DNA of 64,000 bases from an uncultured Dokdonia sp. (GCF_937910895.1 NZ_CALEMI010000161.1:62001-126000); one strand, 5' to 3'. Shown: positions 18,382 to 28,041, counted from the stretch's first letter. Made by a program: numbers and translations. Notes: generated by a model from the sequence alone, not told the origin.

Positions 18382-19416
18382 TTAGACGGTCACCATTTCT
18401 GCGGTTTCCCAATCTTTAATCCATCCTGCAATCACTGCAGCCCAATCATCCCGATCATTGAGGCATGGTATAGTTGTAAATTCCTTTCCTCCAGCTTCGT
18501 GGAAAATTTCTTCTCCTTCCATAGCGATCTCTTCTAGAGTTTCCAAACAATCAGAAACAAAGGCGGGTGTGACAATCGCCATTTTCTTAAATCCTTCTTT
18601 CCCCATACGTTCTATCGTACGATCGGTGTAGGGTTGTAGCCAAGGGTCAAATCCTAAACGTGACTGAAACGATGTGGAGAAGGTACCAGGCTTTAGGTTT
18701 AGGTATTTGCCTACGTTACGAGTAGTCTCATAACATTGGTGACGGTAACAAAACTCATGTGCTTTTGAAGCCGCGCTACAGCAACTACCATCGATCTTAC
18801 AATGTATTTTGGTTATATCACTCTTACGGATATGTCTTTCTGGAACTCCATGATAACTGAATAACAAATGCTCATAATCCAGTTCTTTAAGATGTTCTCC
18901 TATACTTTCTGAAAGTACTTTTATATAATCTTCTCTATGATAAAAAGCAGGAACATCTGTGATCTTCATCTTAGGAAAATGCTTGGCACGAAGTTCTTCT
19001 GCAAGGACAACAATAGTTTCTGTTGTTGCCATGGCATGTTGAGGGTACAAAGGAAGTAACATCACTTCATCTACACCCTGGTCATGTAATTTTTGCAGAC
19101 CTTGATGTATAGAAGGTGTCCCATAACGCATTGCAATCTCTACAGGTAGTTTTGTGTGTGTTTGTACTTTCTTTTGTAAACGCTCTGTAAGAACAATAAG
19201 CGGTGAGCCTTCTTCCCACCATATTTTACTGTAGGCTTTGGCACTTTGCTTAGGCCGTGTGTTTAAGATAATTCCTTTTACAAGGAGTGCTCGTGCTGCA
19301 TACGGGACATCAATCACCCGCTCATCCATCAAAAATTCTCCTAAATATTTTTTTACATCTTTAGGGTCTGTGCTTTTTGGAGATCCTAAATTAACGAGTA
19401 AAACACCTTTGCTCAT
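18382..19416 (-). CDS. hemH: Ferrochelatase
   Basis: 344 residues, the normal length. The N-terminus GVLLVNLGSPKSTDPKDVKKYL, the block LLPLYPQHAMATTE, the catalytic-His segment LFSYHGVPERH and the C-terminal segment VSDCLETLEEI are diagnostic. The enzyme inserts Fe2+ into protoporphyrin IX, the last haem step. The Cys-containing segment (CKIDGSCCSAASKAHEFCYR) is unusually Cys-rich and resembles the insert seen in other Bacteroidetes ferrochelatases. It lies on the strand opposite the hemA-hemB cluster, 2 kb away. Confidence 0.95.
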   Translation of the reverse strand: MSKGVLLVNLGSPKSTDPKDVKKYLGEFLMDERVIDVPYAARALLVKGIILNTRPKQSAKAYSKIWWEEGSPLIVLTERLQKKVQTHTKLPVEIAMRYGTPSIHQGLQKLHDQGVDEVMLLPLYPQHAMATTETIVVLAEELRAKHFPKMKITDVPAFYHREDYIKVLSESIGEHLKELDYEHLLFSYHGVPERHIRKSDITKIHCKIDGSCCSAASKAHEFCYRHQCYETTRNVGKYLNLKPGTFSTSFQSRLGFDPWLQPYTDRTIERMGKEGFKKMAIVTPAFVSDCLETLEEIAMEGEEIFHEAGGKEFTTIPCLNDRDDWAAVIAGWIKDWETAEMVTV

Positions 19417-19569
19417 TCTTTTTTCTTTTATCTATGTATCGCTATACTAAACTAGCTCTTTTTTGAATTGTCTAATCTTCGTTAAATTTAATTAAACAAA
19501 ACTTTGTGCGCAAAAATACGGAGTATCTCACAATACGCATTACGAAAAGTATAAGAGTTTTTGATAGTA

Positions 19570-20340
19570 CTATTCTAAACACCACAAGATAGCTTCTTCC
19601 AAGTGCTTTCTAAAACCGACTTCTGTATACGATTCTTTGGTATGACCACCTCCCGTGTAAAATGCTTTTCCTCCGTCATATAGATGATACCACGCGATAG
19701 GGTGATTTGCACCGTTAGTACCTCCTTCGTAGCTGGTTTCATCCAATTGTAATACAGGCGTAATATCGAGATTGATCTCTTTATAATTATACCACTCATC
19801 TTCTCTTGAAAAGCTTTTTTCGAGATGCGATGTACTTCGGTGTTTATTTGTCGTTTTTGTGAGTCTTGCGTTTCTAATATTGGGATCATTAGGGTGACTT
19901 TCAAAATATCCGCCTACTAATTTTCCGTACCAAGGCCAGTCATATTCTGTGTCGGCAGCAGCGTGGATTCCTAGATAGCTTCCTCCTCCTTGGATGTATT
20001 TTTCGAATTTCTTTTGAGCATCATCATCTAATACATTTCCTGTAGTGCTTAAAAAAATAATGGCATCATATTGTGGTAAAAAAGCGGTAGAAAAATGCGT
20101 GCTATCTTCGGTATGTTCTACGACAAAATTATGTGTATTTCCAAAATCTTTGATAGTAGCCACGCCTGTTTCAATAGATTTATGTCGCCATCCTAGTGTT
20201 TTAGTAAACACCAATACCTTCTTCGTATGGGTTTGCTTCTCCGTGGCAAGTTCTGTTTCTTTTGATGTTGTATGTTTTTTCGCGCAAGCGGAAAAAAGAA
20301 ATAACACGAAGAGAGGTAACAATAAAAATTTAGTGCTCAT
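19570..20340 (-). CDS. ThuA-like domain lipoprotein
   Basis: 256 residues. The N-terminus has a lipoprotein signal ending LFLFSAC, so the mature protein is probably anchored through Cys19. The rest is a ThuA-like class I glutamine-amidotransferase-type domain (VLVFTKTLGWRHKSIETG, YLGIHAAADTEYDW, PIAWYHLYDGGKAFYTGGGHTKESY). ThuA is linked to trehalose/disaccharide use in rhizobia, but in Bacteroidetes the domain is common in secreted proteins of unknown substrate. A degenerate palindrome copy near 20279 encodes part of the lipobox region. Confidence 0.85.
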   Translation of the reverse strand: MSTKFLLLPLFVLFLFSACAKKHTTSKETELATEKQTHTKKVLVFTKTLGWRHKSIETGVATIKDFGNTHNFVVEHTEDSTHFSTAFLPQYDAIIFLSTTGNVLDDDAQKKFEKYIQGGGSYLGIHAAADTEYDWPWYGKLVGGYFESHPNDPNIRNARLTKTTNKHRSTSHLEKSFSREDEWYNYKEINLDITPVLQLDETSYEGGTNGANHPIAWYHLYDGGKAFYTGGGHTKESYTEVGFRKHLEEAILWCLE

Positions 20341-20351
20341 ACGTTTATATT

Positions 20352-21272
20352 TTATCCTAATGACATCAGGTATTTCTTGGGAGTGGTCCCAAATTTCTTT
20401 TTAAATCCTGCTATAAAATGACTGGACGTACTATAGCCTACTTTCAATCCAACTTCATTGACGTTATACTGACCCGATGCGAGTAATTGCCGAGCGACTT
20501 CCATTTTGTAATCAAATAAAAAGCTATACACAGAATCTCCATAGATTTGTTTAAATCCTTCTTTTAGCTTCTTTAAGGAAAGTCCTATTTCTAAAGAAAG
20601 CTCTGACAAGGTAGGTGGCTCTGCCATACGACCAATAATGATTTCCTTAGCTTTTTTGATTTTGGTGACATTATCTTCATCAGCTAGAAAAGGGCATTGA
20701 GCAACATCTGCATCGGCAGGACGATTGAAATACAGACTTAACAATTCGTAGGCTTTCCCTTTAAAGTACAAATCCTTAATACTAGGATGTAAATTATAGT
20801 TCATTAATTGATTCAACACAATTGCCATACTGGGAGTAACAGCCCCGTCTTTATAATATTTACGATCTTTATTTTCTTCGCTTAAAAAGGTTATATAATT
20901 CGCTTCGCGCGAAAAAAGACTATGAAACTTCTTAATAGAAACCAAAATAGAAACTACCCAAGTATCGGGTTGTAACTGAAGATTCATAGGTAAATCTCGT
21001 TGCGGATTATAAAGCAATAACGATTGGTCTTCTGGCATCGGCAATCGATAGGCACCATTATTAAATGTAAAAACGGATTGCCCTTTTAAACAAAAATGAA
21101 ACTGGATCACACTGCTATCTACATCACGTACAATTTGCCTATTGATAGCTAACGCATTAGAAAATGTCAGTATAGAAAAGCCAGATTCTAGCACAGTCTC
21201 TGTCTCTAAACCTTGAGCGATACTTTTTTGATCGGCTTGAAGCTCCATCTCATTTGTTTTATTTAGAATCAT
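20352..21272 (-). CDS. AraC-family transcriptional regulator
   Basis: 306 residues. The C-terminal about 100 residues are an AraC double helix-turn-helix (LSELSLEIGLSLKKLKEGFKQIYGDS and VNEVGLKVGYSTSSHFIAGFKKKFGTTPKKYL). The N-terminal part is a cupin-like sensory domain with no specific match. It is transcribed divergently from hemA with a 156-bp shared intergenic region, which suggests that it controls haem biosynthesis in response to iron or haem (inference). An internal ATG eight codons in (MELQADQ) could be the true start. Confidence 0.88.
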   Translation of the reverse strand: MILNKTNEMELQADQKSIAQGLETETVLESGFSILTFSNALAINRQIVRDVDSSVIQFHFCLKGQSVFTFNNGAYRLPMPEDQSLLLYNPQRDLPMNLQLQPDTWVVSILVSIKKFHSLFSREANYITFLSEENKDRKYYKDGAVTPSMAIVLNQLMNYNLHPSIKDLYFKGKAYELLSLYFNRPADADVAQCPFLADEDNVTKIKKAKEIIIGRMAEPPTLSELSLEIGLSLKKLKEGFKQIYGDSVYSFLFDYKMEVARQLLASGQYNVNEVGLKVGYSTSSHFIAGFKKKFGTTPKKYLMSLG

Positions 21273-21428
21273 TCTAATTAATGTTGGACTAATAATGCTT
21301 ACAACACTACTAAAATAAGGTGTTTTAAGGAATTCTGTACGTAGAAATACCTGAATTTAATCATTTCGACAATTTTGGAACGTCTAGCGTTACTTTTTTA
21401 CGTAGAAGCAAGATATTTTTGCGTGACC

Positions 21429-22679
21429 ATGAAAAACTTGAATTCTTCAGAATTTTACGTCATCGGACTCAGCTACAAAAAAGCAGATGCCGAAGTTCGT
21501 GGACATTTTAGCATCTCTGAAGAAGCTCAAGAGCTTATTCTTTCAAACGCAAAAGCAACTGGTGTAGAAGCACTCACGGTCATCTCTACTTGTAACCGCA
21601 CCGAATTATATGGTTTTTCACAAAGTCCTTCACAACTCGTACATCTTTTATGTGAGCATACCCAGGGAAGTGTCGCTGAGTTTGAAAAGGTATCTTACGT
21701 TTACGAAAGTGATGATGCTATCCAACATTTATTTAAAGTAGGAACGGGGCTAGACAGTCAGATTCTAGGTGATTTTGAAATTATTGGTCAGCTTAAAGTT
21801 GGATTTAAAAAAGCAAAAGCACATAACTTAGTCAATCCTTTTATGGATAGATTGATTAGTAGTGTGATTCAGGCAAGTAAGCGTATTAAAACGGAAACAG
21901 AAATCTCATCTGGCGCCACTTCAGTAAGTTTTGCTGCTGTGCAATATATTATGGCGCGTGTGCCCTACGTTTCTGAAAAGAACATCTTACTTTTTGGAAC
22001 AGGAAAAATAGGACGTAATACCTGTGAAAACCTCATTAAGCATACCAAAAATGAGCATATTACACTTATAAATCGCACCAAAGAGAAAGCTCAAAAAATA
22101 GCAGGAAAGTTTAATTTATTGGTAAAAGACTACGCAGATATTCAAAGTGAAATTTCACAAACAGATGTTCTCGTTGTTGCGACTGGTGCTCAAAAGCCTA
22201 CCATTACAAAAGAGCTTATTTATACAAAAAAACCATTGCTTATTCTGGACTTATCGATACCTAAAAATGTATCAAACAATGTGACGGAGTTGGAAAATGT
22301 GACACTGATTCATCTGGATCAACTTTCTAAAATGACAGATGACACCTTAAAACGTCGTCAGAAATATGTTCCAAAAGCAGAAGCAATTATCACGCAAACT
22401 ACAAAAGAGTTTAAGGCATGGCTTTCTACACGTGCATTTGCTCCTACCATCCAAGCACTAAAGACGAAACTGAATGACATCAGTTCTTTAGAATTAAACA
22501 ATCATCGCAAAAAAATAGATAGCTTTCATGAAGAGCAAGCTCAAGTAATTGCAGATCGTTTGATACAGAAAATTACCAATCGATTTGCAAACCACTTACG
22601 TACGGCAAATGGCAGCACGCAACAAAGCATTGAACTTATAGAAGCTATTTTCCAACTAGAAAAAATAGACAGTGAATAG
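21429..22679 (+). CDS. hemA: Glutamyl-tRNA reductase
   Basis: 416 residues from the ATG at 21429 (MKNLNSSEFYVIGLSYKKAD). An in-frame ATG at 21375 would add 18 residues absent from the family, so I rejected it. The catalytic Cys55 lies in STCNRTELYG. The NADPH-binding Rossmann domain starts LLFGTGKIGRNTC, and a C-terminal dimerisation helix follows. It reduces glutamyl-tRNA to glutamate-1-semialdehyde, the first committed step of C5-pathway tetrapyrrole synthesis. The stop overlaps the hemC start by 8 bp, indicating translational coupling. Confidence 0.95.
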   Translation: MKNLNSSEFYVIGLSYKKADAEVRGHFSISEEAQELILSNAKATGVEALTVISTCNRTELYGFSQSPSQLVHLLCEHTQGSVAEFEKVSYVYESDDAIQHLFKVGTGLDSQILGDFEIIGQLKVGFKKAKAHNLVNPFMDRLISSVIQASKRIKTETEISSGATSVSFAAVQYIMARVPYVSEKNILLFGTGKIGRNTCENLIKHTKNEHITLINRTKEKAQKIAGKFNLLVKDYADIQSEISQTDVLVVATGAQKPTITKELIYTKKPLLILDLSIPKNVSNNVTELENVTLIHLDQLSKMTDDTLKRRQKYVPKAEAIITQTTKEFKAWLSTRAFAPTIQALKTKLNDISSLELNNHRKKIDSFHEEQAQVIADRLIQKITNRFANHLRTANGSTQQSIELIEAIFQLEKIDSE

Positions 22680-23586
22680 AGTCATACGCATCGGGACTCG
22701 TGATAGTGAGCTCGCATTATGGCAAGCAAAAACGGTACAACAACAACTCGAAGATCACGGTTACAAAACAATACTCGTTCCTGTAAAATCGACTGGGGAT
22801 CTTGTATTAGACAAACCATTATACGAATTAGGTATTACGGGTATTTTTACAAAAACACTCGATATTGCGATGCTTAACGGCACTGTAGATATTGCGGTAC
22901 ATAGTATGAAAGATGTTCCAACAGCTCTTCCTATAGGTATTGTTCAAGCTGCGGTGTTAGAACGTGCTGCAACACAAGATATTTTGGTGCATAAAGGAGC
23001 TCCAGACTACACTAAGCCGTGTACGATTGCAACGGGAAGCCTTCGGCGGCAAGCGCAATGGCTTCATAAATATCCGCATCATCATACAACAGACATCCGC
23101 GGAAACGTAAATACCCGTTTACAAAAACTAGCCGATAGTCATTGGACTGGGGCTATTTTCGCGAAAGCGGGATTAGAACGCATCAACGTCCTTCCAGAAA
23201 ATTACGAAGTCCTTGATTGGATGACACCAGCACCTGCACAAGGCGCCATGCTTATTGTCGCTATGGAAGAAGATGATTTTTGCACCTCCGCTTGCGCGAA
23301 ATTAAACCATACCGATACCGCATTGTGTACCCATATTGAAAGAGAATTTTTACGCACACTAGAAGGAGGATGCACCGCTCCCATCGGAGCCCTTGCTACG
23401 ATCCAAGATGAGGTTATTGATTTTAAAGGTGTTCTGTTCTCTCTAGACGGAAAAACAAAAATAGAAGTCAACGAACGGTTATCCGTCTCTCATAGCCAAG
23501 GATTTGGCACAGATTGCGCTTTAGACATCTTAGATAATGGTGGTCGCAAATTAATGAAAGAAATTAAAGAAGCTATTAAAAAATAA
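22672..23586 (+). CDS. hemC: Hydroxymethylbilane synthase
   Basis: 304 residues from a GTG at 22672 that overlaps the hemA stop. The N-terminus IRIGTRDSELALWQAKTV and the block VDIAVHSMKDVPTALP are diagnostic. Cys234 in EGGCTAPIG carries the dipyrromethane cofactor. The enzyme polymerises four porphobilinogens into hydroxymethylbilane. Two degenerate palindrome copies are embedded (near 23157, encoding IFAKAG, and near 23288). Confidence 0.95.
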   Translation: MNRVIRIGTRDSELALWQAKTVQQQLEDHGYKTILVPVKSTGDLVLDKPLYELGITGIFTKTLDIAMLNGTVDIAVHSMKDVPTALPIGIVQAAVLERAATQDILVHKGAPDYTKPCTIATGSLRRQAQWLHKYPHHHTTDIRGNVNTRLQKLADSHWTGAIFAKAGLERINVLPENYEVLDWMTPAPAQGAMLIVAMEEDDFCTSACAKLNHTDTALCTHIEREFLRTLEGGCTAPIGALATIQDEVIDFKGVLFSLDGKTKIEVNERLSVSHSQGFGTDCALDILDNGGRKLMKEIKEAIKK

Positions 23587-23590
23587 ATTG

Positions 23591-24014
23591 CCCTCATCCC
23601 TAACCCTTCTCCCGCTGAGAAGGGAAAATTATGAAAAGGATTTCTAAAAAAGATATCGCTAGACATTTAAGACAGGAACAAACTCCTGCAGAAGAGTTTT
23701 TATGGGAAGTCCTTAGAAACCGTCAGTTTGAAGATCTTAAATTTAGGAGACAACACCCTATCAAGAATTATATTGTTGATTTTTGCTGTTTAGAGATTAT
23801 GCTTATTGTGGAACTTGATGGAGGATATCACAATACCATAGATCAAAAAGAAAAAGACGAACTAAGAGATATTCATTTAAGACAATTAGGGTATCGTGTT
23901 TTACGCTATAAAAATAACATTGCTTTAAAAAATCACACCATCATATTAAACGATATATCAATTCGTAATAAGGAACAAACTCCTTCTCCTTTAAAGGAGA
24001 AGGCTGGGATGAGG
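23591..24014. mobile_element. DUF559 endonuclease-like unit with inverted-repeat ends
   Basis: A compact unit inserted between hemC and the hemD body. Its left end reads CCCTCATCCC-TAA-CCCTTCTCCC (23591-23613) and its right end is a 22-bp perfect palindrome (23982-24003) followed by CTGGGATGAGG. The two ends are imperfect inverted repeats of each other. Between them lies one open frame for a DUF559/Vsr-like nuclease domain. The right end contains the ATG (24009) that begins the HemD homology, so the unit runs into hemD without a stop. A third, solo copy of the end sequence lies at 24706-24751. DUF559 genes with such flanks recur in many genomes (established by general experience, not checked here). 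Confidence 0.65.
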
Positions 24015-24704
24015 ATACTCTCCACAAAAAAACTACAACCTAACCAGCGAGAACTCATTCTCAACGCAGGTCTAAGTTTTGTGGAGTATGATGCGATCTC
24101 TATGAAGCCTATTGATTTTGACCTTCCTGAATCACTAAAAAATGTGATCATTACAAGTCAAAATGGAGCGAAGTTCTTTATAGAAAAGACCCAAGAACTC
24201 GCCTCTCTTTCAGGAGAGGAACTAGAGGTGAGGTGTTTTTGTGTCGGAGAAAAAACCACAGCCCTTTTAAAGAAAAATGGCTACAACGTGATCAAAACAT
24301 CTCAAAACGGGGCGACATTAGGTCATGATATAGCAGAAAACCATAAAAAAGATTCTTTTACCTATTTCTGCGGAAAACAACGCAGAGAAGAATTACCCAA
24401 CATATTAAAAGAAGCTGGGGTTACCTGCAACGAAGTGGTGGTTTATGAAACTCATATAAACGAGCAAATATTCAACCAGATATTTGACGGGGTACTGTTT
24501 TTTAGTCCTAGTGGTGTAACCGCTTTCGCGAAAGCAAACTTGAAAAATACATCACTCCTTGAAGAAAGGAAAAAGGAGAGGTGTTTCTGCATAGGAGAAA
24601 CCACCGCAGCAGCAGCAAGAAAATACACAAATCAAGTCGTTGTGTCTAACGCAACTACCATAGAGAGTACGATTGCAAAAGCAGTCAATACATTAAAAAA
24701 ATAA
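23631..24704 (+). CDS. hemD: DUF559 domain fused to uroporphyrinogen-III synthase
   Basis: One 357-residue frame. Residues 1-115 are a DUF559 domain of the Vsr/PD-(D/E)XK type (LRQEQTPAEEFLWEVLRNRQF, then IKNYIVDFCCLEIMLIVELDGGYH, then LRQLGYRVLRY), with the expected Asp/Glu residues. Residues 127-357 are uroporphyrinogen-III synthase (start MRILSTKKLQPNQ; VIITSQNGAKFF; VFFSPSGVTAFA-like block), which cyclises hydroxymethylbilane. HemD alone would start at 24009 and be 231 residues, the usual size. Whether the fusion is translated whole, or HemD starts internally at 24009, is unknown. The dispersed palindrome (24521-24534) encodes TAFAKAN in HemD. Position between hemC and hemE confirms HemD. 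Confidence 0.85.
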   Translation: MKRISKKDIARHLRQEQTPAEEFLWEVLRNRQFEDLKFRRQHPIKNYIVDFCCLEIMLIVELDGGYHNTIDQKEKDELRDIHLRQLGYRVLRYKNNIALKNHTIILNDISIRNKEQTPSPLKEKAGMRILSTKKLQPNQRELILNAGLSFVEYDAISMKPIDFDLPESLKNVIITSQNGAKFFIEKTQELASLSGEELEVRCFCVGEKTTALLKKNGYNVIKTSQNGATLGHDIAENHKKDSFTYFCGKQRREELPNILKEAGVTCNEVVVYETHINEQIFNQIFDGVLFFSPSGVTAFAKANLKNTSLLEERKKERCFCIGETTAAAARKYTNQVVVSNATTIESTIAKAVNTLKK

Positions 24705-24705
24705 T

Positions 24706-24751
24706 CCTTCTCCCCTCTCTTTTAAAGGAGAGGGGGCTGGGGGGGTGAGGA
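24706..24751. repeat. Solo end repeat between hemD and hemE
   Basis: The sequence starts CCTTCTCCCCTCTC and continues through TTTTAAAGGAGAGG to a G-rich GGGGGGGTGAGG. It closely resembles the right end of the DUF559 unit at 23982-24014, but no nuclease gene accompanies it. Confidence 0.6.
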
Positions 24752-24791
24752 TAAAAAGAATTAAATAACTAATTACCCGTCTACGCGGGCA

Positions 24792-25823
24792 TTGAAAATG
24801 ATAAAAAACGATTTATTTTTAAGAGCATTAAAAGGAGAAAACGTAGATCGCCCACCCGTATGGATGATGCGTCAGGCAGGAAGATATCTTCCAGAGTTTA
24901 TGGAAATCAAAGCCAAATATGATTTCTTTACCCGTTGCCAAACCCCCGAACTCGCTAGTGAAATTACCGTACAACCCATACGTCGTTATGGAATGGATGC
25001 GGCTATTTTATTTTCGGATATTTTGGTGATTCCGCAGGCAATGAATATTGAGGTGGAGATGAAGCCTAATATCGGTCCTTGGCTTCCTAACCCTATTCGA
25101 TCTGCAAAAGATGTAGATCAAGTGATTGTTCCAGACATTTATGAGACGTTAGAATATGTCATGGAGGCGATCAAAATGACCAAAGAAAAACTGAATGATG
25201 ATATCCCTTTAATAGGCTTTGCTGGAAGTCCGTGGACGATTCTTTGCTATTGTGTACAAGGACAAGGTTCAAAAAACTTTGATAAAGCTAAAGAGTTTTG
25301 TTTTACACAACCCCTCGCAGCTCATACCTTATTACAGAAGATTACAGATACCACTATTGCCTATCTTAAAGAAAAAGTAAAAGCAGGGGTAAATGCCGTT
25401 CAAGTTTTTGATAGTTGGGGAGGGATGCTTTCTCCAGAAGATTACCAAACCTTTTCTTGGCAGTATATCCAGCAAATCATTGACGCCTTAAAGGACGAAT
25501 CGCCAGTGATCGCATTTGGAAAAGGATGTTGGTTTGCACTAGACACCATGGCAAAATCGGGTGCTTCGGCATTGGGTGTAGACTGGACGGTAAGTCCTCG
25601 TAATGCACGATATTTGACAGGTGGCAATATCACCTTACAAGGTAATTTTGATCCTACGCGTCTTTTTTCGCCTCCGAGCGAAATCAAACGAATGGTACAC
25701 GAGATGATTCGTGCTTTTGGAAAAGATAAGTACATTGTCAATTTAGGGCATGGGATTTTACCTAATATCCCGCTTGAAAATGCAGGTGCTTTTATAGAAG
25801 CTGTCAAAGAATATAAAGAATAA
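24792..25823 (+). CDS. hemE: Uroporphyrinogen decarboxylase
   Basis: 343 residues. [15 protein letters not shown] is the signature motif, [13 protein letters not shown] the second block, and GNFDPTRLF plus [12 protein letters not shown] the C-terminal blocks. The enzyme removes four acetate carboxyls from uroporphyrinogen III to give coproporphyrinogen III, the substrate of HemF encoded 1.3 kb downstream. The stop is directly followed by a GTG start of the next gene, so the genes are probably cotranscribed. Confidence 0.96.
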   Translation: MKMIKNDLFLRALKGENVDRPPVWMMRQAGRYLPEFMEIKAKYDFFTRCQTPELASEITVQPIRRYGMDAAILFSDILVIPQAMNIEVEMKPNIGPWLPNPIRSAKDVDQVIVPDIYETLEYVMEAIKMTKEKLNDDIPLIGFAGSPWTILCYCVQGQGSKNFDKAKEFCFTQPLAAHTLLQKITDTTIAYLKEKVKAGVNAVQVFDSWGGMLSPEDYQTFSWQYIQQIIDALKDESPVIAFGKGCWFALDTMAKSGASALGVDWTVSPRNARYLTGGNITLQGNFDPTRLFSPPSEIKRMVHEMIRAFGKDKYIVNLGHGILPNIPLENAGAFIEAVKEYKE

Positions 25824-26312
25824 GTGAACCTCAACAAGGTCATAAAATCAATGGACATCAAGCAACTCTGGAGTCTTGCAGGGCTTTGCTTACGACATCC
25901 TTTATATGTTTTGCCTACCTATAAAGCAACACGTAAAACCGTTAAGATTTGTGATCAAAAGTTTGGGAAAGCACATCATAAAAATGGCCGTGCCAATGCC
26001 TTTAGACATGCGCTATGGAACGCGCTTATTGTTCATAGATGTAACCGGTGGGCTTCTATTGAGAAAACAAGCGCTTGGGCAAAACGCATCACCGATTGGC
26101 ATGAAGATTTTTCGGTAAATGCTCCTTTAGAAAGAGCTATGGATTTACATAATAATCACATAGGACGTACCTTTGCACAAAAGCATTACGATGTAAGTGA
26201 GTCCCAACTCATACAATTGGTGATGGTGTTAATTCCGCTTTCGCGAAAGCGAACAACTATCAAACAAATGCAAGAGCATCCTGATGCATTAATACATATA
26301 GAAGATGATTAA
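25824..26312 (+). CDS. DUF6973-like protein in the hem operon
   Basis: 162 residues from a GTG that follows the hemE stop without a gap; an ATG at 25851 (MDIKQLW) is an alternative start. Conserved-looking motifs are NAFRHALWNALI and MDLHNNHIGR, with His and Asp residues that could bind metal or act catalytically. They match my memory of the DUF6973 family, but function is unknown. The dispersed palindrome (26236-26251) encodes PLSRKR near the C-terminus. The gene overlaps the next one by 8 bp. Confidence 0.65.
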   Translation: MNLNKVIKSMDIKQLWSLAGLCLRHPLYVLPTYKATRKTVKICDQKFGKAHHKNGRANAFRHALWNALIVHRCNRWASIEKTSAWAKRITDWHEDFSVNAPLERAMDLHNNHIGRTFAQKHYDVSESQLIQLVMVLIPLSRKRTTIKQMQEHPDALIHIEDD

Positions 26313-27090
26313 AGGTATTTTTAACGGACTTAAAACCTACGGAAACTCTTTTGGGCTTGTCACAAAACTAGGCTTATGGAAATACTTTGCAATTCCCATG
26401 GTGATTAGTTTACTTACAGCGACCATTATTATAGTTTCTGCGTACAGTCTTTCTGACAATATTGGACATTGGATAGAACAAATTTGGCCTTGGGAATGGG
26501 GGAAAAAAGGCTTTTTTATTTTTGCCGAAATCCTAAGCGCTTTGTTGATCGTTGCCGTTGGTTTTATACTTTATAAACATATTGTCATGGCATTAAGCGC
26601 TCCTTTTATGAGTCCTGTTTCAGAAAAGATTGAAGCACATTTATTAGGTGCAAATCATACACACAGGCAAACTAGTTTTGGCGCTCAGTTATGGCGTGGG
26701 ATTCGCATTAACGTACGTAATCTAGGTATGGAATTACTCTTGACGATTCCTATATTATTGCTAGGACTTATTCCCGTTATTGGTATTGTTTCGACAGTTC
26801 TCTTGTTTTTAACACAAGCGTATTATGCTGGTTTTGGAAATATGGATTATACGTTAGAACGCCATTTTACCTATGAAAAAAGTGTACGATTTGTACGAAA
26901 TAATAAAGGACAAGCTATAGGAAATGGTATTGTTTTTATGTTGTTTTTATTGATTCCAGTGATTGGGGTTATTTTGGTACTACCCCTCTCTGTGACAGCT
27001 GCCACCAAACAAACAATTGGATTATTGCCTCCAAGAGAAGATATAAAACTCACTATAGATCCAACAGAGACAAAGCAACTTAAAAATTAG
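26305..27090 (+). CDS. EI24/CysZ-like membrane protein
   Basis: 261 residues with four main hydrophobic segments (about 30-55, 75-100, 150-180, 205-230). The block YAGFGNMDYTLERHFTYEKSVRFVRNNKGQAIGNGIVF matches the EI24 domain shared with CysZ sulfate permeases. It overlaps the preceding gene by 8 bp and precedes hemF by 48 bp. In Flavobacteriaceae an EI24 protein is often found inside the hem cluster (from memory); its role in haem synthesis is not known. Confidence 0.75.
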   Translation: MIKGIFNGLKTYGNSFGLVTKLGLWKYFAIPMVISLLTATIIIVSAYSLSDNIGHWIEQIWPWEWGKKGFFIFAEILSALLIVAVGFILYKHIVMALSAPFMSPVSEKIEAHLLGANHTHRQTSFGAQLWRGIRINVRNLGMELLLTIPILLLGLIPVIGIVSTVLLFLTQAYYAGFGNMDYTLERHFTYEKSVRFVRNNKGQAIGNGIVFMLFLLIPVIGVILVLPLSVTAATKQTIGLLPPREDIKLTIDPTETKQLKN

Positions 27091-27138
27091 TGATTAACAA
27101 AAACAAAGTACGATCCATACATTCTAAAATAAAAACTT

Positions 27139-28041
27139 GTGAAAGACTTATTTGTATCCTACATCCATACCTTACAAGACACTATCACTGCTCGTCTGGA
27201 AACGATAGACGGTAAAGCTATCTTCCAAGAAGATGTATGGAAACGTCCTGAAGGTGGTGGTGGTCGTACACGTGTGATTGAGAAAGGAAATATCTTTGAA
27301 AAAGGAGGTGTCAATATCTCTCAAGTACACGGGAAATTACCAGAAACCATGCAACAGTATTTTGGGGTCAAAGATGCTAACTTCTTTGCCTGCGGACTCT
27401 CACTAGTACTACATCCTAAAAGTCCGATGGTGCCTACCGTACATGCCAACTGGCGTTATTTTGAAATGTATAATAAAGAAGGAGTAATTGTAGACCAGTG
27501 GTTTGGCGGTGGTCAAGATCTGACGCCTTATTATCTTTTTGATGAAGATGCGATTCATTTTCATACGGTGTGTAAAAAAGCCTGTGATGCCCATGACCCT
27601 ACATTCTATCCAACATACAAAGCGCGTTGTGATGCATATTTCTACAATGCACATCGTCATGAAGGTCGTGGTTTAGGAGGACTATTTTTTGACTATCTCA
27701 AAAAAACAGAAGAACGGTCTATGCAAGATTGGTACAACTTTGTCACGACGGTAGGTGATAGCTTTTTAGAAGCCTATATTCCTATTGTGGAGCGTAGGAA
27801 GGATACCGCTTTCGCGAAAGCGCAAAAAGACTGGCAAGAAATCCGTCGCGGTCGGTACGTAGAATTCAATCTTGTACACGACAAAGGCACTTTATTTGGT
27901 CTCAAAACCAATGGGCGTATTGAAAGTATTTTAATGAGCCTACCGCCTGTGGTACAATGGAAATATGATCATCATCCCGAAGAAGGAAGTGATGAAGCAC
28001 GACTTTTGAAAGTATTAAAGAATCCCAAAGAGTGGGTGTAG
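27139..28041 (+). CDS. hemF: Oxygen-dependent coproporphyrinogen III oxidase
   Basis: 300 residues from a GTG at 27139. Signature blocks: RPEGGGGRTRVIEKGNIFEKGGVN, WFGGGQDLTPYYLF, and GRYVEFNLVHDKGTLFGLKTNGRIESILMSLPP. It converts coproporphyrinogen III to protoporphyrinogen IX using O2, which indicates an aerobic haem route together with HemJ. The dispersed palindrome (27807-27822) encodes TAFAKAQ in a helix just before the GRYVEFN block. Confidence 0.95.
   Translation: MKDLFVSYIHTLQDTITARLETIDGKAIFQEDVWKRPEGGGGRTRVIEKGNIFEKGGVNISQVHGKLPETMQQYFGVKDANFFACGLSLVLHPKSPMVPTVHANWRYFEMYNKEGVIVDQWFGGGQDLTPYYLFDEDAIHFHTVCKKACDAHDPTFYPTYKARCDAYFYNAHRHEGRGLGGLFFDYLKKTEERSMQDWYNFVTTVGDSFLEAYIPIVERRKDTAFAKAQKDWQEIRRGRYVEFNLVHDKGTLFGLKTNGRIESILMSLPPVVQWKYDHHPEEGSDEARLLKVLKNPKEWV

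Noticed and set aside
21375-21428. HemA start at 21375
   Set aside because: The 18 added residues precede the conserved HemA N-terminus and have no counterpart in the family.
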